Below are positions 55,151-64,000 of a stretch of DNA of 64,000 nt, in pieces; the first letter of the stretch is position 1; every line of letters begins with the position of its first letter. This DNA comes from Heterobasidion occidentale (Eukaryota > Basidiomycota > Agaricomycetes > Russulales > Bondarzewiaceae). The notes beneath the pieces were generated by a model. That model was not told the origin of the DNA, did not search any database, and saw only the letters and a list, made by a program, of their open reading frames with translations. The position numbers were made by a program, and so were the translations under genes. The DNA is taken from the NCBI GenBank assembly GCA_039111635.1, contig JBCAQO010000021.1, positions 31,673 through 95,672 of the forward strand, in the 5' to 3' direction.

Positions 55151-55946
55151 ATGCGCTTCTCCCTGCTGCTGCTGTTCTCCCCGTTCTCGCCGCCTCGGTT
55201 TCGGCGCAGACTACCATCCAGGTCCAAGTCGGTGCTAACAATGGTCTTACTTACTCCCCGGAGAGGTGTGTGATCATCCTTCACATCATCGTCGCCTGAG
55301 ATCGCCTTCTTACCTCTTTGTCGTTCCTAGCGTGAATGCAACTGTCGGTGACACGATCCAGTTCCTGTTCATGTCCAAGAACCACGTACGTCTGCCTTGG
55401 CTGGATTGTAATTGTTTCTCTGACAACGGTATCTGATCCTCGTACAGACTGTGACCCAGTCCTCCTTCGCCTCCCCATGCGCCAACCTCTCTACGGGCGG
55501 CATCGACTCTGGCTTCCAGGCTGTCGCCGCTGGTGCCGCGACCGTCCCATCGTGGTCCTTCACCGTCAACGACACCAGCGCCCCTCTCTGGTTCTACTGC
55601 CGTCAAGTCGGGTGCGTTTCTTGCCTTTCATTGTGATAAATGAACTTTCTCACACGAGCAACGTCTCTACAGTCACTGCGTTAAGGGAATGGTCTTCGCT
55701 GTCAACCCCACCGCCGCCAAGACGTTCACGGCCTTCCAGGCTGCCGCCAACGCGTCGGGTTCGACCACCACTTCCGCTTCTGGTTCCGCTGCATCCGGCT
55801 CGGCAGCAGCTACTGGCTCCAGCTCTGCGTCCGGCTCTGCGGCCTCGCCATCTGGATCAGCGACCGCCAACGGAGCCATGGCTCACGGCGCCCGTGCTGG
55901 TGCCGTCCTCGCCGCGCTCGGTTTCGCTGCCGGCTTAGTCCTTTAA
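55151..55946 (+). CDS. GPI-anchored cupredoxin-domain cell-surface protein
   Basis: Exons 55151-55265, 55331-55385, 55448-55611 and 55673-55946; about 202 aa if one C is restored in the CCC at 55161-55163. With it, the N-terminus is a signal peptide (MRFS, then AAAVLPVLAASVSAQ); without it the signal is out of frame with the domain. The cupredoxin fold has TYSPESVNATVGDTIQF, a His in KNHTVTQ and the copper cluster FYCRQVGHCVKGM (Cys, His, Met). A Ser/Ala-rich spacer and a hydrophobic tail (GAVLAALGFAAGLVL) point to a GPI anchor. Such proteins are common on fungal cell walls; the function is unproven. Confidence 0.85.
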
Positions 55947-57886
55947 GCCAGTTCCTATGCTCTCCCGCGGCGTTCGGTAGACGTGGACTGTGACCGTACT
56001 TTTTCATTGCATCGGACGCGCGTTTTGATACCTCGGTTTTTTCTTTCGCTGTTGGAGGATTTGGTTTCGGCGCGGATTTCTGTCCACGTACTTGCTCCCC
56101 CTGCTTTGCTTTCTTTCTTTTGGTATTGGTACTGGTACTGTACGGATAGCTGGGCTACGTAGCGACAACGCAATAGAATCGACGGGAGCGAAAATGCCCT
56201 GTGGGCGTGTGTGAACGTGTGAGGGCGAACTTACGTTGTCTTCGATCATGTTCGCAGGAAAATGAGGTCGGGCGTGTCGGTGACGCAGGGGAACATGATT
56301 GTCGTCTGATGTGCGGACAGCGCGTGTGGTAGGCATCTGATCTCAATGATGCTACGAGATTAATTGGTAGTGACGCAGTCAAAGTACGCGCAGAAATTTC
56401 CCTTGTCATGTCGAAGCCTGATGCGTTGAAAGGCCTGGTCCAAGTCCCTTGCAGTATCGTCAGCGTGGTTGACCGACGTCACAAAGAAACTGATGGCAGT
56501 CGCTCGAGGCCGCGCAACGGCGTGTAGCCAGTCAGGGTCACAGATGCCAACGACCCCGTGAAGTCACAGAATGACGAAATTCGACACGCAGCTGGGCTGA
56601 GGCTGAGCCAGGTCGCCCGGTGAAACCTTGACGAGACTCGGATGGAACTGGGGGGTAAGGGCGGCTGCTCCGAGATCAGGGGTCGCGCGTTCAAATGCCC
56701 CATTGGCATACTGTCCTGGGCAGGAGCTCGCAGGAGGCGCACAAATGACGATGCGAGGAGCCTGCTGCAGGCCTTGTCAGAAGAAAGCGCAGTGTTTGAG
56801 CTGTTTGATCGGACGATCGAGAGGTCAGCGTCGGTGACGTCGGTGGGCGCCCTTTGTCAAACCGAAGGAAGGATGGAAAGGACTGAAAAGGGACGCTGCG
56901 GGTCGGGGAGAAGCTGGGAGAAGACACACAGGGGAGTGTGGAAGGTACGCGCGTGGGGGCAAGGTTGATGCTCGGGAAGAGGATCGGGGAGAGAAGTCGC
57001 GGGATAGGACCGTTATGGATGGATATCTGTTGAGTGTGATCGTGACCGGTTTGGGGGAAGAGTGTGGGAACCTTTTGGCTCATAGACCGGATTGCATCTA
57101 CGTCTGTCCAGGAGGCCATCGAATCAGCAGACTCTGTAATCGGTCAAAGGAGATTCGTTCAAAGATCTTGGATCTTACCCTGTTTCACCGAAGGCAAAGA
57201 TCAAGATACCGAGGTACACGGCGGTTGGGTATATTTCAAGGACTCGGTACTCACTAGTCACTTACGCGCATTTGTCGAGCTTTTGCGAGCAGTTTGCAGG
57301 GACGAGCAGGGGCAACGCGTGAATGATGTGACTTTCAGAAGCGTGATCCATCGACACATGACGCGGAGGCGGGGTCAAACGCGCACGCGCCCGGCTACTG
57401 CGCGCGCGGCGCGGAGGGTTGAACGTTAAAGACATAACGCGACAGAGGCGCGACGTACAAAAACACGAATTAGATACTGCCCGGGGCTCGGATCGTGCAC
57501 CGGCTCCTCACAGGCCTCATGCAGCGGAAGGTGATAGTGATACGTCACCCGGGCCAGCCAGCCAGCGGGCGTGCGTGCAGGTGCTTGTCCCAGCGAGCGC
57601 CGCGATAGGTGTACTTAAACCCAAACGTCGAGGTTGTACACTGGGCGTAGGTACGCCCGAGAGGATTGGTCGTCGCTTTGGAGCTGGAAGCGGTGCGAAA
57701 GCGTGTATAAGTATCCCGACGACTTTGTTGGTGAGTGCGCATTTCGCCGGGCGTTATCAGATGCACATGCTCACCTGCGTTATTGTGTTCCGCTCTCACC
57801 CCGCCCCTGCCCCCGCCCTGCCTCTGCCTCTGGCACTGCCTTTACATGTGCACCCTGCTGTCTAGTGCGTGATCCACGCCGACGAC
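55947..57886. other. intergenic, no gene recognised
   Basis: About 1.9 kb. Frames of 80-140 codons occur on both strands (for example 56642-56968 and 57064-57429) without domain patterns. TATA-like or leader elements of the next gene may lie near 57700-57880. Confidence 0.45.
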
Positions 57887-58384
57887 ATGACGAACGACGC
57901 ACGACTCATGACCATGCCCTCGCCCACGGCACCCGCGAAAAACGTCTACCCTCTCATCGTCGCACAGTACGCCATCAAGGGGCACCGCCGGCGCACGGAG
58001 CACTGGGCGCTCGTGCTGCTCTACTCGCGCCTGCACGGGCTCAAGCTTGAGCTCAAGGGCAACACCGACACGTTCACGTACCTCACCGAGCGCCTCACCG
58101 CGTTCGAGCGCGCACAGGACCTTCGTGGCGGGTGCCTTGTGGGGTGGGTCGACGCCGAGCGCGTGCAGGCCCTCGTCGATCGCCTGAAGAAGGTCCGTGT
58201 ACGACGCAACGACCCTGCGTGGGATGGCCAGGACTGGGTGATGGAGGCGCTGAGGGCGCTGAAAGAGGAACATATGGTGTTCAGCAGGGTGGACGAAAAC
58301 TGGTTGAGGACCGAGCTGATGGAGGAGCTGGAGAGATCTGAGAGCGGACTTGGCGAGACGGTTGAGGAGAGGTTATTCCCTTGA
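57887..58384 (+). CDS. small basidiomycete protein (DUF6914-like)
   Basis: A single frame from ATG 57887 (MTNDARLMTMPSPT) gives about 165 aa. The core reads RRTEHWALVLLYSRLHGLKL, CLVGWVDAERVQALVDRLKK and WDGQDWVMEALRALKEEHMV. The HWAL start and QDWVxEALxxL end recall a basidiomycete-expanded family of unknown function (I believe DUF6914). There is no signal peptide or membrane segment, and the function is unknown. An upstream ATG-less extension is open, so the start is a choice. Confidence 0.6.
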   Translation: MTNDARLMTMPSPTAPAKNVYPLIVAQYAIKGHRRRTEHWALVLLYSRLHGLKLELKGNTDTFTYLTERLTAFERAQDLRGGCLVGWVDAERVQALVDRLKKVRVRRNDPAWDGQDWVMEALRALKEEHMVFSRVDENWLRTELMEELERSESGLGETVEERLFP

Positions 58385-59078
58385 ATGCAGGCTGGACAGG
58401 CTGGACAGACTTCGTTTTCATGGCGAGGGGATATATGGCTGTAGAGCGGTACGGTCTTGCTCGACCCGTTGGAGACATCGATGGAGATGCACAGCGAGAG
58501 TCGGTGGAACACGGACTGGAGTGCAATTTTTGATTTTTGGGGTCGAAGAATCTCGGGTAGACCAGGCTAGATTATAACGTAGGACTGGATGCCAGCTTAA
58601 AGACCTCGTGAGCGATTTCGCGCATAGAACTTTCCAGAGAGCATAAGGCCAGCGATAGATTTTCTTTAAGTTTGGAGCACAGTTCGAGGCACTTGACATC
58701 TGCATATACTCAAATGGTGGGTCGACACGTTGACAGGACAAGCCAGACACGCAGGCCAGTCGGTTTTCGTAATGGGGAGAAAGAAGACGAATGGTGGGAC
58801 CAGAAATTCGCTGCGTTGCCGCACAAAAATCGACTATAGGAATATTTGATGCTTCCCATTACATGCACAACAAGAAACAGAACAGCTTGGATTATTGACC
58901 ACTTTCAAGCTGAAGCAGGCTTCGGCTCAAGGCAAGTGAAGGGAGGGTTGTGACGTATGATTCCGGATTAGGCAACTGTGGTATACGTCTGCCCCCCGGC
59001 ATACATACACGTAAACAAAGTCCTCTAGTGCCTGGAATCATTCACGGGCCTTCATAGCGGGCTCACTCGCTGCCCACC
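58385..59078. other. intergenic, no gene recognised
   Basis: About 700 bp between the small gene and the myotubularin start. It is more AT-rich than the genes; no frame shows a motif. Confidence 0.5.
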
Positions 59079-62000
59079 ATGGATGCCATCCGGATTTCGA
59101 AGGTGCGTGTCTTTGTGGCAAGACTTTATATCTCATAGATTTGACTTTCACTGTCAGGTTGAGACAGTGCTATGTAGCAAGCCCGGGAAGATATATTCGG
59201 GCACCCTTCATCTGACCGCCCACCATCTTATCCTCTCCTCGAGCGATGACGCTGAATCAGAGATGTGGGCGAGTCCTTCTCTCGACTGTTATGTTACCAG
59301 GTTGGATTTATTACGCGCAGGTACCGTACCCTTTGATCGCTCTGGTAACGCGCCTCCCGCAAACTCTGAGTGGCCAATGTCCCATTAATTTTCGATGTCG
59401 GACGTTTGAGTCATTCTCGTTATTCTTTGATAGAGAGGACGAGGCATTAGACGTTTTTGAAAGCGTGAAAGAATTAACCGTCTCTCGTGCGTTCTCCTCG
59501 ATTTCTTTGTGCTGGATGCTCTCACACTATCTGCTTGCAGCGTCTATAACACAGCTCTACGCGTTCTTTTACACACCAAATCCACCACTTACCGCCAACG
59601 ATGGCTGGTCTTTGTACTCTGTTAGAGAAGAGTTTGGTCGTATGGGAGTCGGCGCACGTACAAAAGCCTGGCGTTTCACCGACATAAACAAAGACTACAC
59701 CGTACGCCATTCACTTTGTGTATGATCAATATCATTCACGTGTAACATTCAGTATTCGGTCGACGTCTAGTTCTCCCCCACGTATCCTGCGCGATTGGTC
59801 GTCCCGACAAGGATCAGCGACGCGACACTACAGTATGCTGCCAAGTATCGAAGCAAGGGGAGAATTCCTGCGCTAACATATTTGCACTGGGCTAATTATG
59901 TATGCCTCTTCCATTGTTCCTCCCCGAACATCACTGAACATTGTGCGGACATGTAGGGCAGCATCACGCGGTCAAGTCAGCCAATGGTCGGGCTGACGAA
60001 CGCACGTTCCGTTCAAGACGAAAAGCTTGTCGAAGCTGCATTTCAATCTCATTTTTCTCCTGAATCTCGAGCTGCCACTGCCCCTGTCTACGGCGCTACT
60101 ACCACAAATCTCATTGTCGACGCACGCCCGACGACAAATGCCATGGCCAATACCGCCAAGGGCGCTGGTACGGAGAATATGGACCACTACAAAGATTGCA
60201 AGAAGGTGTATCTCGGTATCGATCATATACATGCGATGCGGGAATCGCTTGCCCGAGTAGTGGAGGTCCTCCGAGAGACTGAGGCGCTCTCTGCGAGCGT
60301 GAGTGGCGATGTCCCAGGAAGTGCACCTCTGATCCCGCTTGATCGACAAGCGCTACGCAAGACTGGGTGGCTGCGACATATTTCAGGTATCCTGGAAGGC
60401 ACCCACATTATCGTCCGGAATGTTCATGTGAACAACTCCCACGTATTAATCCATTGTTCAGATGGATGGGATCGCACGTCTCAGTTGTCCTCTATTGCCC
60501 AACTCTGCCTAGATCCTTTCTACCGGACTATTCGCGGTTTCCAAATCCTTATAGAGAAGGATTGGGTCAGCTTTGGGCACAAATTCCTCGATCGATGCGG
60601 CCATCTCTCATCCGAGAAGTTCTTCGTCGCACCTACAGAGACTGCTGGTGGCGGGGGCGGTGCAGAGGCTGCCCAGGCTTTTTTTGCATCTGTCCAGAAT
60701 CGGTTCACCTCGAATAACCACATCAAAGAGACAAGCCCGGTCTTCCACCAATTTCTGGAAGCCGTGCGTAACATCCAGCGCCAATATCCCGATCGCTTCG
60801 AGTTCAACGAGCAGTTCCTTCGCAAACTTCACTACCATCTCTACTCATGTCAATTTGGCACATTCCTGTTTAACACGGAGCGTGAACGTCGGACGGGCGC
60901 GCCGCCCCCTTGCGATACGACGGTCTCTATTTGGGACTTTATGAACACAGCGCCACAGTGTTCGGAGTATGTGAACCCTTCCTACAACTCGGACCTAGAC
61001 GACCCAGCCAGCAGGGCTCCGAAAGCGGACCAGGGCGTTTTGATTCCAAATTCGAAAGACGTGCGGTTCTGGAGTGAACTGTACGGGAAGGGAGATGAGG
61101 AGATGAATGGGCGATTTACGCTCGTGCAGCCTCAAGCGATTGAAGTGGTTGCACCAGTGGAATCGGTGGAGGACGACCCAGTGCTTATGGGTAGCAGGCC
61201 TTTGACGCCTAGTGCGAGGCCACTCCCTCCATCACGTACGGTCACTCCAACTCCGGAGTCGGCGACGCCCTCATCAGCCTCATCAGCGCTGAATGTTTTG
61301 GGACCTGATATCATGCGCCGAGCGTCAAGCCCTTTGCCATCATCCCAACGAGAGGCATCAACTTCCCTTCTTTCTCCACCCTCTCCGTCCCGTTCTCGCC
61401 AACAGATAAGACCACCGGATGTCTTAGCTGGTACAAGTGTTGGTGTCCGTTCTATGTGGGGCAAACTCTCTTCGAATGCGAGTGCAGCGCTATCTGTAGT
61501 CCAAGGCGCATATGACGGCATGTCGAAGGATTTCCGTGGAGTGAACACGAGTGGGACGGGCACAAGTACTGGAGAAACGTCAGGCGAACTCCGTGCGCGT
61601 GACGAGCTATCTGCTTGGAGTCCGAACGAAGGAGGAGGAGAGGTGCGTGTTGCGGTCAGGCCGAGTACGTTTGCTGCTGCCTCGGCGAACCCTTGGGCCA
61701 GTGTCAAGGCGAAGCCGAACGTACCGTCGGTATTGATCGACAACCCATGGAGCACGGTCCGATTGCCAGATCCGCTTCCTTCGTCCTGGACTGCCCAGAC
61801 CCAGGCCCGTGCGACCAATAGTCATGCCCCATTAGGAGAATCTGCGGGGTCATTAGGACGGGTCGAGAGCCTTCCTGTTACTAGTGGGCTGGAGGGCCTT
61901 TCCCTTGATTCGGCTTTTGCGCAACCTGCTCCCAGAAGAGCGTCGACGCTCAATAGCAAAACTGTGCTGGAACGGCAGGTAGAAGAGGCAAGACGGACAC

Positions 62001-62080
62001 CTGCTCCGCCTCCAGAGCCTCTTTCAAAGACTGAAGACCAGCCAATGATGACGGATCCACTGGGAGTTGGATTGATGTAA
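59079..62080 (+). CDS. YMR1: myotubularin-family phosphoinositide 3-phosphatase
   Basis: Six exons: 59079-59102, 59158-59268, 59321-59486, 59541-59701, 59771-59899, 59957-62080; about 904 aa. The PH-GRAM part has IYSGTLHLTAHHLILSSSDD and EMWVPYPLIALVTRL. The phosphatase part has FSPTYPARLVVPTRISD, ALTYLHWANYGSITRSSQPM, RNVHVNNSHVLIHCSDGWDR with the catalytic CX5R (CSDGWDR), and ILIEKDWVSFGHKFLDRCGH. It removes the 3-phosphate from PI3P/PI(3,5)P2 on endosomes and vacuoles. The catalytic residues are intact. The long C-terminal tail is Ser/Pro-rich. Intron 2 uses a GC donor (gcgagt); splicing there is needed to join EMW to VPYPLI. Confidence 0.93.
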
Positions 62081-62545
62081 CCTGTAGATCTCGCGTCTTG
62101 TATTTGGATTCATTCGTGCGTCGTGCGTTCGTTTGAGTGGTACTTACAACAATTATTTTGTGTGTCGCAGCGTCTGGCGTATCATGTATTGCCTGCCTCG
62201 CCTCTGCGCATGGACGTAACGTCGTGACTCGTTCTAGGGAACGCTTCGAGCATCGAACACCGAGCATCGAGAGTGATTGTTGTATACTTTGACGCTGTCA
62301 AACGTACGTATATATGCAACACGCAGCAAGCAAGGTGTATTTTTGCGTAAGGCCGGAAGACCGTCGAGCGCTCTTGTTCCCAGCCTCAGAGCTTCAGAAG
62401 AGGCTCATGATTGAGAAAATGGCGTGATGAAAGCTGACGTAAGCGAAGCAATTTATGTTAACTTGAAAATAAGAACCGGCCAAGTCGACCTTCTTCCACT
62501 GTCTTCCCCCCTCCCACCTTCCCTCTCCTCCGCTCTTCTTTCACG
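62081..62545. other. promoter and leader of SAM synthetase
   Basis: No gene. The 50 bases before the ATG are strongly CT-rich (62490-62545), a common leader of highly expressed fungal genes. Confidence 0.5.
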
Positions 62546-64000
62546 ATGCCTGCCAACGGATCTGTACGCGCCGCTCTCGAGCCAGGCCACTTCCTCTTCA
62601 CGTCCGAGTCCGTTGGCGAGGGTCATCCCGGTTAGTTGTATTCAGTATAAGAACGACAGCACACATTGAGACGATCTGGAACAGATAAAATTTGTGACCA
62701 GGTGTCCGACGCCATCGTGAGTGTTGCATACTTTTGCTCATGAGGAATCAATCAGTTTACCAAATCGTCAATACAGCTTGATGCTTGCCTCGAGCAGGAC
62801 CCCTTCTCCAAGGTTGCTTGCGAGACCGCCTCGAAGACCGGCATGATCATGGTCTTCGGCGAGATCACCACCAAGGCCAACGTCGATTACCAGAAGGTCA
62901 TCCGTAACGCGATCAAGGAGATTGGTTACGACTCTTCTGAGAAGGGCTTCGACTACAAGACCTGCAACATCCTCGTCGCCATCGAGCAGCAGTCGCCTGA
63001 CATCGCCCAAGGTCTTGACCACGGATCGCTCGAAGATCACGGTGCTGGTGACCAGGGCATCATGTTTGGCTATGCCACGGACGAGACTGAAGAACTCATG
63101 CCCTTGACCATCATGCTCGCGCACAAACTCAACGCTGCGATGGCTGTTGCGAGGCGATCGGGCGCTCTCCCTTGGTTGCGCCCCGATTCGAAGACCCAGG
63201 TCACCATTGAGTACAAAAAGGATGGCGGCGCTACCATCCCTCTTCGCGTCGATACCATCGTCATCTCTACTCAGCACGCTGAGTCGGTCTCGACCGAGGA
63301 ACTTCGCAGGGAAATTCTTGAGAAAATCGTGAAGCAGGTCATCCCGGCCAAACTGCTTGATGACCGCACCGTCTATCACGTCGGTCTCCGTTCTAGACTT
63401 GATTACAATTCTCGATTGTTGACGTCATATTTCTTACCAGATTCAACCCTCTGGCCGCTTCGTTATTGGTGGCCCTCAGGGTGATGCTGGTCTGACTGGC
63501 CGCAAAATCATCGTCGACACTTACGGTGGTTGGGGTGCGCACGGTGGAGGTGCCTTCTCTGGCAAGGATTTCTCCAAGGTCGATCGCTCTGCCGCCTACA
63601 CCGCTCGTTGGATCGGTTAGTATTCGTTTCTGGGTCCTTCGACCCTTCCTGAAATTGTTTTTTGCAGCCAAGTCCCTTGTGGCGGCTGGCCTCGCGCGCC
63701 GAGCCCTTGTTCAGCTTTCCTACGCTATCGGTGTTGCCGAGCCCTTGTCGATCTACGTCGACACTTACGGCACTGGCAAGAAGACTGACGAGGAGATTGT
63801 TGCTATTATCCGCAAGAACTGGGATCTCCGGCCCGGTGTCATTGGTGGGTGTTGATCCTATTTTCTTTGAGACTATGGAGCTGAGCAATATCCGGACCAT
63901 CAGTCAAGCAGCTCGATCTGCAAAAGCCCATCTACCGTAAGACTGCCTCCTACGGGCACTTCGGTAGGTCAATTTGTATCTGCGAAGATGTCCTCTTCTC
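62546..64000 (+). CDS. SAM1: S-adenosylmethionine synthetase, 3' end beyond the window
   Basis: The enzyme makes S-adenosylmethionine from methionine and ATP in the cytosol. Exons 62546-62630, 62685-62716, 62777-63379, 63441-63615, 63668-63844 and 63904-63963, with a sixth intron starting at 63964. The start [20 protein letters not shown] is followed by [20 protein letters not shown] (methionine site). Both family signatures are present: [15 protein letters not shown] and [29 protein letters not shown] and [20 protein letters not shown] follow. The exons read without frameshift. About 50 C-terminal residues are missing at the window edge. Confidence 0.96.

Noticed and set aside
1..64000. CRISPR arrays, bacterial operons or prophage features
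   Set aside because: None is present; introns, an intron-bearing tRNA and chromovirus elements mark the DNA as fungal nuclear.

Overview
The window reads as nuclear DNA of a filamentous basidiomycete, probably an Agaricomycete. The genes have short GT-AG introns of about 50-70 bp (a few GC-AG), CT-rich leaders and dense spacing. The retrotransposons are fungal chromoviruses (Ty3/gypsy). Several proteins match fungal families: RNAi RNA-dependent RNA polymerase, G-protein gamma, Ecl1-like, VPS54, TLC-domain and cupredoxin/GPI proteins. Gene models below were built by eye from splice sites and conserved motifs.

Layout. 1-20477 is a nest of LTR retrotransposons. The leftmost, A, lies on the minus strand, runs off the left edge and ends in its 5' LTR at 4991-5613. 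A sits inside the integrase gene of a plus-strand gypsy element, B (5614-6725 plus 17120-19875). B is split again by a full-length copy of its own family, C (6726-17119, 5-bp target duplication cagac). B itself sits in a Ty1/copia gag fragment (19876-20477) that begins 12 bp from the stop codon of an RdRP gene. C and B carry an extra reading frame downstream of the chromodomain integrase, with its own TATA-like box, a CCHC knuckle and a basic C-terminus. Both gypsy families have a self-complementary primer site of the Tf1 kind.

20490-37876 holds two paralogous RdRP genes transcribed divergently, about 8.9 kb apart. Between them lie an Ecl1-like zinc protein gene and long stretches without recognisable genes. 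38028-47873 holds a metaxin/SAM37-like gene, a 731-bp inverted-repeat element in the promoter it shares with VPS54, VPS54 itself, an intron-bearing tRNA-Gly(CCC), a TLC-domain membrane protein and a coiled-coil protein. 48261-51789 holds two tandem G-gamma genes. 53612-64000 holds a mitochondrial thioredoxin, a GPI-anchored cupredoxin, a small basidiomycete protein, a myotubularin phosphatase and the 5' part of S-adenosylmethionine synthetase, which runs off the right edge.

Caution for users: single-base indels, mostly in homopolymers, break the frame in several otherwise well-conserved genes (metaxin-like, VPS54, both RdRPs, cupredoxin) as well as in the transposons. At least some are likely to be sequence errors rather than real lesions.
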